Assembly (NCBI RefSeq): GCF_001425685.1
Contig: NZ_LMCY01000011.1
Span: forward strand, 133,435-197,434
From: Massilia sp. Root335
GTDB taxonomy: Bacteria; Pseudomonadota; Gammaproteobacteria; Burkholderiales; Burkholderiaceae_D
Length of the DNA: 64,000 bases
Direction of reading: 5' to 3'
A program made the translations under genes and the position numbers. The notes beneath the pieces are model-generated. The model did not search any database. It worked only from the letters and a program-made list of their open reading frames with translations, and was not told the DNA's origin. Shown here piece by piece: positions 25,454 to 33,776 of this stretch. Numbering within the stretch: the stretch's first letter is position 1; each line of letters begins with the position of its first letter.

Positions 25454-25777
25454 TTAACACTTCCACGTTGCCGTTTGAGCGATACGCACGATGCTGTACA
25501 GCGTCGACGCAATCGCTGCTGAATTCTTGTAACTGGATTGATGCTCGTAACCAGTTTGGCGGAATATTCCTTTGAATCCCTTTAACGGCAGGTCGGAGCG
25601 CGTCGACACGCACAGAAGGCGGTATTCGAATTCGCCACACATCGTTTCATTGCCCGAGACGCGCTTGACGAGCAGGACGTCTTCAATCGCCTGATGTGCC
25701 ATGGACAACCGCAATCGTATCGGGCGATTTGCTTCGGACAGGCCGCCAAATATCTCGGTCAAATCCTTGAGGTTCAT
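25454..25777 (-). pseudogene. vgrG N-terminus fused in frame to a putative lipase-effector C-terminus (deletion remnant)
   Basis: This is a 107-residue open frame with an excellent ribosome site (GAGGAG 6 bases ahead of ATG 25777). Residues 1-70 (ending CVSTRSDLPLKGFKG) match the first part of VgrG proteins, which normally run to over 700 residues. Residues 71-107 (IFRQTGYEHQSSYKN... TLYSIVRIAQTATWKC) do not continue VgrG; they look like the C-terminal end of a T6SS phospholipase-type effector, and the immunity gene starts 2 bp later, as it would after an intact effector. The simplest reading is one in-frame deletion that removed most of vgrG and most of the effector. The VgrG half is well supported, the effector half is inferred. 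Confidence 0.6.
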
Positions 25778-25822
25778 GCAAATCTCCTCATCGATAGTGA
25801 TTAGTGCACTGCGTGCCAATGC

Positions 25823-25857
25823 GAACAACGAACAACGAATAACGAATAACGAACAAT
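25823..25857. repeat. Tandem heptamer repeat, five units
   Basis: GAACAAC, GAACAAC, GAATAAC, GAATAAC and GAACAAT follow each other without gap, a 35-bp array with one or two differences between units. It lies 46-80 bases upstream of the vgrG remnant start, in promoter position. Heptamer arrays can change length by slippage and so alter promoter spacing; that use here is inference. Confidence 0.7.
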
Positions 25858-25925
25858 GCTAACGACCTTGCATTCCATCGGTTTGATGCTAATAAAACTC
25901 TTGCTTGGTGGCACGTGAGGATGCA

Positions 25926-25953
25926 ATAAAAAAGCCCCTGGAAACCAAGGGCT
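25926..25953 (-). terminator. Rho-independent terminator of the PAS histidine kinase gene
   Basis: On the minus strand the sequence reads as a hairpin with arms AAGCCC-T-TGG and CCA-G-GGGCTT around a three-base loop, followed by a run of T (TTTTTTATT). It lies 75-100 bases after the histidine kinase stop at 26028 and before the vgrG remnant. Confidence 0.75.
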
Positions 25954-26027
25954 TGTGCGTAAAATTTCTGTGCAGCACTGAAACGTGCGATGAGGAATCT
26001 AATTTCGAACGGATTCCCGGGGCGTAT

Positions 26028-27320
26028 TCAAGCTTGCTCCGCCGGCGCCGTCGACGCCGGTGGAACGAGCGGCAGCCGGATCGTGAAGACGGTGCCGACG
26101 CCCGGCTTCGAGGCGACGTCGATGCGGCCGCCGTGCTTGTTGACGATGCTGTACGACAGGGACAGGCCCAGGCCCGTGCCGCTGCCGACCGGCTTGGTCG
26201 TGAAGAACGGTTCGAACACACGTTTCAGGTTTTCCTGCGGAATGCCGCAGCCGTTGTCGCTGATCTTCACCCACACCCAGCCGTCCTGGGCGCCGGTGGC
26301 GATCGTGATCACGCCGCGGCTCTGGATGGCCTGGGCGGCGTTGACGAGCAGGTTCATGAACACCTGGTTCAGCTGCGACGCGAGGCACTTGATTTCCGGG
26401 AGCTTGCCGTAGTGCTTCTCGACCGTGGCCTTGTACTTGATTTCGTTGGCGACGATGTTCAGCGTCGTGTCGAGTCCCGCGTGCACGTCCGCATACTGCC
26501 AGTCGCTCTGGCCGACGTGGGAAAAGTCCTTCAGCGCCTGGACGATATCCTTCACCCGCTTGAGCCCGTCCATCGACTCGCTCACCAGGTCGGCGATGTC
26601 GTCCTTCAGGTAGCCGAGGTCGGCCTTGCGGCTGATCGCTTCGATCTCCGCGGCCAGCGCCGAGCCGGGCGCCGCTTTTTGCACGGCCTCGCCGTACGCG
26701 TCGACCACCGACAGCAAGGTGCCCACGTAGTGCCGCAACGTCCCCATGTTCGAATTCACGAAGCCAATCGGATTGTTGATCTCGTGCGCCACGCCCGCCG
26801 CCAGCTGGCCGATCGACGCCATCTTTTCCGATTGCAGCAGCTGGTCGTGGGCCTCGCTGAGGCGCGCGATCAACTGCTCCTGCTTCTGTTCCATGCGCTT
26901 GCGCTGGGTGATGTCGGTCAGCGAACCGATCACCTCGACCGGCGTGCCGCGGTCGTCGTAGATCAGGCGCAGGCGGTCGTGCATCCACAGGAATTCGCCG
27001 CTCGCCGTACGGAACCGGTATTCATAGGTTTTCTCGCCTTCCACGAACAGCTGGGCCAGGCTCGAAAAGATGCTCGGGGCATCGTCCGGATGGATATGGT
27101 CGAACCAGAAGTTCGGATCCGCCAGCATCTCTTCCGGGCGATAGCCCAGGACGTGGTACGCGTTGTTGCTCACGAACGTCATCTTGAAGTCGCCGCTCGG
27201 CACGGTCGCGTAGATGATGCCCGGCGTGTTGTCGATCAGATATTGGAGCCGGACCAGCGGCGAAGTGGCGTCGCCCGGGGCGGGGCTCGACGTCAACGAT
27301 TCGAAAACTTCAAATTCCAT
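26028..27320 (-). CDS. PAS-domain sensor histidine kinase (cytoplasmic)
   Basis: This 430-residue protein has no membrane segment. A PAS domain (about 25-145, with LGYRPEEMLADPNFWFDHIHPDD) is followed by a coiled coil, the dimerisation domain with the phospho-acceptor in GVAHEINNPIGF (about residue 175), and an ATP-binding domain with N, G1 and G2 boxes (VNAAQAI, ISDNGCGIP, GSGTGLGLSLSY). It is a PAS-carrying paralogue of the kinase at 44437-45372; the QLLQSEKMASIGQLAAGVAH stretch is almost identical in both. No response regulator lies next to it, so it may feed the receiver-rich proteins at 42.6-49.2 kb (inference). A terminator follows the gene. Confidence 0.88.
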   Translation of the reverse strand: MEFEVFESLTSSPAPGDATSPLVRLQYLIDNTPGIIYATVPSGDFKMTFVSNNAYHVLGYRPEEMLADPNFWFDHIHPDDAPSIFSSLAQLFVEGEKTYEYRFRTASGEFLWMHDRLRLIYDDRGTPVEVIGSLTDITQRKRMEQKQEQLIARLSEAHDQLLQSEKMASIGQLAAGVAHEINNPIGFVNSNMGTLRHYVGTLLSVVDAYGEAVQKAAPGSALAAEIEAISRKADLGYLKDDIADLVSESMDGLKRVKDIVQALKDFSHVGQSDWQYADVHAGLDTTLNIVANEIKYKATVEKHYGKLPEIKCLASQLNQVFMNLLVNAAQAIQSRGVITIATGAQDGWVWVKISDNGCGIPQENLKRVFEPFFTTKPVGSGTGLGLSLSYSIVNKHGGRIDVASKPGVGTVFTIRLPLVPPASTAPAEQA

Positions 27321-27387
27321 GGCGGTGGCTCGACGTATGGCGGGAGATTACATTATCCGGAGGAAACGCCAACAAATGGTGCTTTGT

Positions 27388-27413
27388 TGAAACTCTTATA
27401 TGCAAGAGTTTCA
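27388..27413. promoter_or_regulatory. 26-bp palindrome upstream of the histidine kinase
   Basis: TGAAACTCTT, a 6-base centre ATATGC and AAGAGTTTCA form a perfect inverted repeat with 10-bp arms. It lies 68-93 bases upstream of the kinase start and 44 bases past the stop of the NTF2-like gene. No T-run follows on either strand, so an operator is more likely than a terminator. Confidence 0.5.
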
Positions 27414-27456
27414 GTCACTATCTCCGGATTACAACACTCGCGCCGGATCGACGGCG

Positions 27457-27885
27457 TCAGCCGGGCTTGTCGCCGCCCAGGCGGTCGGCATGCCGGTGGA
27501 TCAGCTTCCAGGCGCCGTCCTCGCGCCGGAAAATCTCGGTCACGCGCAAATCCATGGGCACGGGCTGCGCCTGGCCCTTGACGTTGACGACCGAGCGCTG
27601 GATGCCCGTCCAGTACGCGAGATCGCCATCGGCCGCGCTGTGCATGACCTCGAAGCGGTTGTCGCTGCCGGGACCGAAATGCGCGGCACCCTCGCGGTTC
27701 GCGGCATTCACGGCGTCGGGCCCCGCGACGCAATCGCCCTTCGGACCGAAGAGGGTGGCGGGTGGCTTGTCCGCCGCCATGGCGCCGAGCGGGCCGTAGT
27801 CGCCGTTCACGAACGCGTCGGACGCCTGGATGCGCCGGCGCATGAAGGCGTCGAAATCATCGTGCTGATCGTGCTGTCGTGGCAT
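27457..27885 (-). CDS. NTF2-like / DUF4440-family protein
   Basis: This 142-residue protein has the cone-shaped NTF2-like pattern: N-terminal helices (DAFMRRRIQASDAFVNGDYGPL), then strands with FGPKGDCVAGPDAV, SDNRFEVMHSAADGDLAYWTG and a final REDGAWKLIHRHADRL, the last being the hallmark of the DUF4440/SnoaL-like group. Such proteins are small enzymes or binding proteins; many secondary roles exist and none can be assigned here. The start at 27885 has GAGGAG ahead of it. It sits between the GH2 enzyme and the histidine kinase, separated from both by short gaps, all on the minus strand. Confidence 0.78.
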   Translation of the reverse strand: MPRQHDQHDDFDAFMRRRIQASDAFVNGDYGPLGAMAADKPPATLFGPKGDCVAGPDAVNAANREGAAHFGPGSDNRFEVMHSAADGDLAYWTGIQRSVVNVKGQAQPVPMDLRVTEIFRREDGAWKLIHRHADRLGGDKPG

Positions 27886-27970
27886 GGCTCTCTCCTCGCG
27901 ATCGAATACGATTGTAGCCAAACCCGAGCGCGGACGCCGCATGAATGGGCGTCCGCGCACGCTCCCGCCT

Positions 27971-30535
27971 TTACTGCGGCTGGCTGTCCAGCGTCACCTG
28001 GGTCGGTGCCAGGCCGTCGGCGCTGGCCGTCAGGGTCAGCTTGCCGCCCTCCCCGGCGCGCGTCTTCACGATCGCCAGCGCCAGGCCGTTGAACGCGTTG
28101 CGCTCATGCGACTGGAACGGCTCCAGGTTCGTCGCGTCGCCGTTGTCGGTCGCGACGATCTCGCCCGGCCCGGACAGCGTGAAGGTGATGCGGTCGTGCG
28201 AGCGCGGCACCTGGTGGCCGTCCTTGTCGGCGACGGTGACCGTCACGAACGCCAGGTCCTTACCGTCCGCCGCGAGCCTGGCGCGGTCGGCCGACAGCAG
28301 CAGCCTGGCCGGCTTGCCGGTCGTGGCGACGGTGTCCTCGGCCCAGCGCTTGCCGTGCTTGTAGACGACGGCTTTCAGCGTACCCGGCTGGTACACGACG
28401 TCGTCCCAGCGCAGGCGGTAGTCGCGCGGGCCGCGCTTCTTGCGGCCGAGCGATTTACCATTCAGGAACAGCTCCGCCTCGTCGCCGGACGTGTACAGGT
28501 GCACCGGCGTCACCTGGCCCACGCGCTCCGGCCAGTTCCAGTGCGGCAGCAGGTGCGCCATCGGCAGGTCCGGGCGCCAGCGGGCCTGGTACAGGTAGAA
28601 GCGGTCCTTCTTGAAGCCGGCCAGGTCGATGATGCCGAAGTAGGAGCTGCGCGACGGCATCGCGATCTTCTTCATCGTCGCCAGTTCCTGCGCGGCCCGC
28701 GCCTGCTGGGCGGGGTCGGTGAAGTTCAGCAGGTTCGACGCGTCGTCGTTGTACGGCGTCGGCTCGCCCAGGTAGTCGAAGCCGGTCCACACGAATTCGC
28801 CGGCCACGAACGGGTTGTCGTCCTGGCCCTTGAATTCGGCGTCGGGCGTCGTGGCCCACGGCGGCGCCGTCAGGTCGTAGCTGCTGACCTGGAAGTTGGC
28901 CGCACCTTTCGATTTGTCGTCGCTGACGGGGAAGAAGTATTCGCCGCGCGAGCTGATCGTCGATGCCGTCTCGCTGCCGAACAGCGGCAGGTAAGGCGCG
29001 GCCGCATGCACCTTGCCGTACAGGCCCGGCTTGTAGTTGTAGCCGAACAGGTCGACGACGTTCTGGAAGCCGTTATATGCCGAATCGACGTGGTTGTCCG
29101 CCATCGTGACGGGGCGCGTGCGGTCTTCGCCGCGCGCGATCTCGGCCAGTCGCGCGGCCAGCTTCCAGCCTTCCGGCTTGCCCTGCTCCGGGATCTCGTT
29201 GCCGATGCTCCAGGCGATCACGCTCGGGTGGCTGCGGTCGCGCCGGATCTGCGCGCGCAAGTCCTTCTCGTGCCATTCGTCGAACAACAGGTGGTAGTCG
29301 TTCGGCTTCTTGGGGATCTGCCACATGTCGAACGCTTCGTCGAGCACGACGAAGCCCATGCGGTCGGCCAGGTCCAGCAGCTCGGGCGCCGGCGGGTTGT
29401 GGCTGGTGCGGATCGCGTTCGTCCCCATCTCGCGCAGCAGTTCCAGCTGGCGTTCCAGCGCGCGCACATTGACCGCGGTGCCCAGCGCGCCCATGTCGTG
29501 GTGCATGCACACGCCCTGCAGCGGCACGCGCTTGCCGTTCAGGATGAAGCCGCGCACCGCGTCGAACACGGCGGTGCGGATGCCGAACGGGGTCTCGACG
29601 ACGTCCGTCACCTTGCCGTTGTCGGTGACGGTGGTGACGGCCACGTAGCGCTGCGGGGTCGCGATGCTCCACAGGCGCGGCTGCGGGACCGTCAAGGTCT
29701 GCGTGAGCTGGGCCTCGCGGTCCGCCACGACCTTGGCCGGCGCCGACGCCGTCTGGCGCGCGACCGGCGCCGCGCCGCGCTTGCCGGCGGCGTCGAGCAG
29801 ATAGATTTCGGTCGCGACCTGCACCTGCGCGGCCTGGCCGTCGCTCTCCACCGTCGTCTGCACGGCGACGGTGGCCGCGTCCCTGGTCACCTGCGGCGTC
29901 GTCACGAACGTGCCGTACTGCGCCACGTGCACGGGCGCCGTCTTGACGAGCCAGACGTTGCGGTAGATGCCGCCGCCCGGATACCAGCGCGACGAATCCG
30001 GCGGGTTGTCGAGCCGGATCGCCACGACGTTGTCGCTGCCCGGCTTCGCATACGGCGTCAGGTCCACGCGCCACGACGCATAGCCGTACGGCCAGCCGCC
30101 GACGTAGTGCCCGTTGACCCAGACGGCGGCGTGCGACATGGCGCCATCGATGTCCAGGTAGACGCGGCGGCCGGCGTCGCCCGCCGGCAGGGTGAAGTGC
30201 TTGCGGTACCAGCCCACGCCCCACCACGGCAGCTTGCCCGTCTCGCCCGGGTATGCCTGCTTGAACGGTCCCTCGATGCCCCAGTCGTGGGGCAGGTCGA
30301 GCTTGCGCCACGCGGCGTCGTCGAAACCCGGCTGCGCGGCGGGAATGGCCGTCGCCGGGTCCTTGAGCCTGGCGTCGTCGAGCTGGCCGCTGCCGGCCGG
30401 ATCGCCTTTCGCGAAGCGCCAGCCGGCGTCGAACGAGAGGCGTTCGCGCACGGGCATGTCGGCCGCCTGTGCGGCGCCGCACAGCAGCGCCACGCCGCAC
30501 GCGATGATGGAGAGGGAACGGGGAATGAGCGTCAT
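27971..30535 (-). CDS. Exported glycoside hydrolase family 2 beta-galactosidase
   Basis: This 854-residue enzyme has a signal peptide (MTLIPRSLSIIACGVALLCGAAQA). GH2 domains follow in order: jelly-roll (about 30-210, with LDLPHDWGIEGPF and GGIYRNVWL), immunoglobulin-like, a TIM-barrel with acid/base Glu in AWSIGNEIPEQG and nucleophile Glu in FVAGEFVWTGFDYLGEP, and C-terminal beta domains. The likely role is removal of terminal beta-galactosyl residues from plant or microbial polysaccharides in the periplasm or outside; specificity among GH2 enzymes is not certain from sequence alone. The ATG at 30535 gives the signal peptide; frames upstream lack one. No sugar transporter is next to it. Confidence 0.9.
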   Translation of the reverse strand: MTLIPRSLSIIACGVALLCGAAQAADMPVRERLSFDAGWRFAKGDPAGSGQLDDARLKDPATAIPAAQPGFDDAAWRKLDLPHDWGIEGPFKQAYPGETGKLPWWGVGWYRKHFTLPAGDAGRRVYLDIDGAMSHAAVWVNGHYVGGWPYGYASWRVDLTPYAKPGSDNVVAIRLDNPPDSSRWYPGGGIYRNVWLVKTAPVHVAQYGTFVTTPQVTRDAATVAVQTTVESDGQAAQVQVATEIYLLDAAGKRGAAPVARQTASAPAKVVADREAQLTQTLTVPQPRLWSIATPQRYVAVTTVTDNGKVTDVVETPFGIRTAVFDAVRGFILNGKRVPLQGVCMHHDMGALGTAVNVRALERQLELLREMGTNAIRTSHNPPAPELLDLADRMGFVVLDEAFDMWQIPKKPNDYHLLFDEWHEKDLRAQIRRDRSHPSVIAWSIGNEIPEQGKPEGWKLAARLAEIARGEDRTRPVTMADNHVDSAYNGFQNVVDLFGYNYKPGLYGKVHAAAPYLPLFGSETASTISSRGEYFFPVSDDKSKGAANFQVSSYDLTAPPWATTPDAEFKGQDDNPFVAGEFVWTGFDYLGEPTPYNDDASNLLNFTDPAQQARAAQELATMKKIAMPSRSSYFGIIDLAGFKKDRFYLYQARWRPDLPMAHLLPHWNWPERVGQVTPVHLYTSGDEAELFLNGKSLGRKKRGPRDYRLRWDDVVYQPGTLKAVVYKHGKRWAEDTVATTGKPARLLLSADRARLAADGKDLAFVTVTVADKDGHQVPRSHDRITFTLSGPGEIVATDNGDATNLEPFQSHERNAFNGLALAIVKTRAGEGGKLTLTASADGLAPTQVTLDSQPQ

Positions 30536-30662
30536 GGTCACGAGATCGGTCGTTGTCGAGGATGTCGAAAGGGAAACCCCTAGTATGGGCCAGCCCTCCC
30601 GCGCCCAGCTATATGAATTGGCCGGGCCGGTATCCAAAAGCGCGATAGCACGCCCCGCCGCC

Positions 30663-33600
30663 TCACGGATGGGCCGGCGCCGTCCCCCGTTTCGCTTCGA
30701 ATTCGGCGAACGCCTCGCGCACCGCCTCGTCCAGCTCCTCGTCGATCCACGGCTTGGTCAGGAACTTGAAGATCGCGCCCCGGTTCACCGCATCCGTGAC
30801 CGACTGCAGGTCCGTGTACCCGGACAGCACCATGCGCACCGCGTGCGGATACATCTGCTTCACGCGCGCGAGGAATTCGGTGCCGCTCATGCCGCGCATG
30901 CGCTGGTCGCACACGATCACCCCGACCTCGGTGGTGGCAAGCAGCTCGAACGCCTCGCGCGCGCTGGCCGCCACCAGCACGCGGTAGCCGCTGTGGCGCA
31001 TGGCGCGCCGGATCGCGGCCAGCAGGTTGACCTCGTCGTCCACGTACAGGAGCGTGCGATGGTAGGGCTGCGGCTGCAGGGCGTCCAGCGCGAGCGCCTT
31101 GTCCTCGCGCAGCATGCGCGCGCAGTCGTCCGCGGGCGCGGGGCGTCCGAACAGATAACCCTGGATCTCGTCGCAGCCGTTCTGCGCCAGCAGCGCCAGC
31201 TGCCCTTCCGTCTCCACGCCTTCCGCGATCACGTCGAGCCGCAGGCCGTGTCCCATGGCGATCACGGCGCGCGAGATCGCCAGGTCGTCCGGATCGGAGG
31301 TCAGGTCGCGCACGAACGACTGGTCGAGCTTGAGCCGGTCGACCGGGAAGCGCTTGAGGTAATTCAGGTTCGAGTAGCCGGTGCCGAAATCGTCGATCGC
31401 GAGGCGCACGCCCATGTCCTTCAGCTTGCACAGGATGTCCACGGTCTTCTGCGGATCTTCCATCGACGCGCTTTCGGTCAGCTCCAGTTCGAGCAGCCGG
31501 GGCTCCAGCCCCGTCTCCGCGAGGATGCGGCCGACCGTGTCCACGATCCGTTCCGAGAACTGGCGCGCCGACAGGTTGACCGAGACCGGCACCGCGCGCA
31601 GCCCGTCGCGCTGCCACGCGCGGCATTGTTCGCAGGCCTGGCGCAGCACGCGCTCGCCGATGGCCAGGATCAGGCCCGTCTCTTCCGCCAGCGCGATGAA
31701 GCGCCCCGGCGGGATCAGCCCCTGTTCCGGATGCTGCCAGCGCAGCAGCGCCTCGAAGCCGACGATCCGCCCCGTGGAGAGGCTCGCCTGCGGCTGGTAG
31801 TACACGGTCAGCTCGCCGCGTTCGAGCGCGCGCCGCAAGGCGTTTTCGAAGCGGAAGCGCTCATACACGCCGTCGTTCAGTTCCGGACGATAGAAGGCGT
31901 AGCGCTCGTCCTTGCTGGCCAGCGCGCGCTGCAGCGCCGCCTCGGCGTCCTGGTTGAGGCCGTCGTAGTCGTCGGCGTCGTTCGGGAACAGCGCGATGCC
32001 GACGCACGGATCGAGGTGCAGCTCTTCGTCCCCGTAGACGTAGATCCCGTCCATCGTCTCCAGCACCTGGCGCGCCAGCGCGGCCAGCTCCGCCTCGTTC
32101 GTGCGCAGCGCGGCGAGCGCGAACGTGCGCTCGCCCGTGCGCGCGACCGTCAGATCGCCGTGCGCCAGTTCGCTCAGGCGCGACGCGGCCTGGCGCAGCA
32201 GCGCCTGTTCGGCCTCCAGTCCCAGGCTGGCGCGGATCACCTGCAGGCGCGTCATCCGCAGCAGCATGTAGCCCAGCAGCGGCTTGCCGTCGGCGACGCG
32301 CGCCTGCATCTGGCGCACGCGGTCGCGCAGCAGCACGTCGTTCGGCAGGCCGGTCTCGCGGTCGAAGTTGGAAAGGTAGCGCAGCTTTTCCTCGGCGCGG
32401 CGCAGCTCCGTCACGTCCATCCCGGTCGTGACCACGTATTGCACCGAGCCGTCGGCGCGGCGCAGCATCGTCGAGGACCAGATCACGGAACGCACGCTGC
32501 CGTCGCGCGCGAGCCATTCGCCGCTCTGCTGCACGGGAACGGCGCCGGCCGGCGACGCGTTGAATTCCACGGGCGCGTTGTCGGCGCGGCGGAACAGGTC
32601 GCGGAACGGCCGGCCCAGCACCTCGTCCGCGCGCCAGCCAGAACTCTGTTCGCAGGCCGGGTTGAACAGGCGGATATTGCCGTCGCCGTCGAACACGCAG
32701 ACGAGGGCCCCGGACAGGTTCACGACGGCCGACAGCAGCGCGCGCTCCGACTCCAGCGCCGCCGTGCGTTCGTCCACCAGCCGTTCCATGTTCCCGTACA
32801 GGTGCGCGCGTTCGATCGCGACGGCGATCTGGCTGCCGACCGTCTCCAGCACCTGGCGGTCGTCGTCGGCGAGCGCCCCGTCGCCGAGGGTCAGGCACAT
32901 CATCCCGCGATTGCGCACGCCGGTGGTGAGCGGCACGCGCAGGCTGGGCTCCCCGCGGCACGTGGCGCGCGCCACGCCGGCCGGCTGGCCCGGCACGACC
33001 GTGCACTCGCATGGCGCCACCGCGGCGCCGGTGGCGTCGCGGGCGACGGCGAACGCGGGCCGGCCGTCGACACCCAGCAGCCGGATCGTCGCACCCGTCA
33101 CGCCCGGCAGGTCCAGCACGCGGTCGAGCGCGCGCTCGGCCACGTCCTGTTCCGACAGCACCGGGTTGATCGCCTCGGCGACGCGGTACAGCCCTTCGAG
33201 CGACTGGTAGGAATGCTTGATGCGTTCCTGCTGGGTACGCAGCTGCTCCGTCATGTGGATCGCTTCTTCGTACGTCGAGATCAGGAGGTCGAAGATCTGC
33301 TGGCGTTCCGCGGTGATGAAATGGGTCTGGCCGCCCAGGCTGATCTTCATCCCCAGCTGCACCCGCTCGTTGGAGCGCAGCGCGCGGTTGGCCAGGATGA
33401 AGCGGATGCGGCCCAGCAGGTAGTCGGCCTCGAACGGCTTGCGGATGAAGTTGTCGGCGCCGCAGTCCAGGCCCTTGATCACGTCGTACAGGCTGGAGAG
33501 GGACGTGAGCAGGATCACCGGGATGTCGCGCAGCGCCTCGTCCTTCTTGATCGCCTGGCACATCTCGAAGCCGTCCATGCGCGGCATCGCGATGTCGGTC

Positions 33601-33776
33601 ACGATCAGCGTGGGCGCACGCTCGCGCGCGGCCTCCAGGCCCGCGCGGCCGTCGACGGCCACGCGCACGCGAAAGCCGGCCTTGGCCAGCAGTTGCGCCA
33701 GCTGGCGGGCCTGGGTGGCGCTGTCCTCCACCACCAGGATCTCGATGTCCTGCGCGTTGTCGGGAGACGGGTTCAT
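30663..33776 (-). CDS. Output regulator of the Wsp-like system: REC-GAF-PAS-GGDEF(degenerate)-EAL-REC
   Basis: This 1037-residue cytoplasmic protein carries an N-terminal receiver (about 10-125, VTDIAMPRMDGF), a GAF domain (about 200-335), a PAS domain (about 355-470), a GGDEF-type domain whose active loop reads RTGERTF (about 543-549) and so cannot be a normal diguanylate cyclase, an EAL domain with intact motifs FEALLRW (about 673), DDFGTGYS (about 795) and EGVE (about 851), and a C-terminal receiver (about 905-1025, VCDQRMRGMSGTEF). Predicted activity: phosphodiesterase on c-di-GMP under phosphorelay control. It overlaps cheB by 4 bases (ATGA) and occupies the place of wspR. Whether the EAL domain is catalytic or only binds is not provable from sequence. 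Confidence 0.88.
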   Translation of the reverse strand: MNPSPDNAQDIEILVVEDSATQARQLAQLLAKAGFRVRVAVDGRAGLEAARERAPTLIVTDIAMPRMDGFEMCQAIKKDEALRDIPVILLTSLSSLYDVIKGLDCGADNFIRKPFEADYLLGRIRFILANRALRSNERVQLGMKISLGGQTHFITAERQQIFDLLISTYEEAIHMTEQLRTQQERIKHSYQSLEGLYRVAEAINPVLSEQDVAERALDRVLDLPGVTGATIRLLGVDGRPAFAVARDATGAAVAPCECTVVPGQPAGVARATCRGEPSLRVPLTTGVRNRGMMCLTLGDGALADDDRQVLETVGSQIAVAIERAHLYGNMERLVDERTAALESERALLSAVVNLSGALVCVFDGDGNIRLFNPACEQSSGWRADEVLGRPFRDLFRRADNAPVEFNASPAGAVPVQQSGEWLARDGSVRSVIWSSTMLRRADGSVQYVVTTGMDVTELRRAEEKLRYLSNFDRETGLPNDVLLRDRVRQMQARVADGKPLLGYMLLRMTRLQVIRASLGLEAEQALLRQAASRLSELAHGDLTVARTGERTFALAALRTNEAELAALARQVLETMDGIYVYGDEELHLDPCVGIALFPNDADDYDGLNQDAEAALQRALASKDERYAFYRPELNDGVYERFRFENALRRALERGELTVYYQPQASLSTGRIVGFEALLRWQHPEQGLIPPGRFIALAEETGLILAIGERVLRQACEQCRAWQRDGLRAVPVSVNLSARQFSERIVDTVGRILAETGLEPRLLELELTESASMEDPQKTVDILCKLKDMGVRLAIDDFGTGYSNLNYLKRFPVDRLKLDQSFVRDLTSDPDDLAISRAVIAMGHGLRLDVIAEGVETEGQLALLAQNGCDEIQGYLFGRPAPADDCARMLREDKALALDALQPQPYHRTLLYVDDEVNLLAAIRRAMRHSGYRVLVAASAREAFELLATTEVGVIVCDQRMRGMSGTEFLARVKQMYPHAVRMVLSGYTDLQSVTDAVNRGAIFKFLTKPWIDEELDEAVREAFAEFEAKRGTAPAHP

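Noticed and set aside
25823..25857. Heptamer array considered as a CRISPR remnant
   Set aside because: Units are 7 bases with no spacers and no cas genes are nearby.
23733..25857. Complete type VI secretion system
   Set aside because: Only a PAAR, an immunity gene and a truncated vgrG are present; no structural tss genes occur in the window.
30663..33776. Diguanylate cyclase activity for the output regulator
   Set aside because: The GGDEF loop reads RTGERTF; the residues needed for GTP and metal binding are missing.
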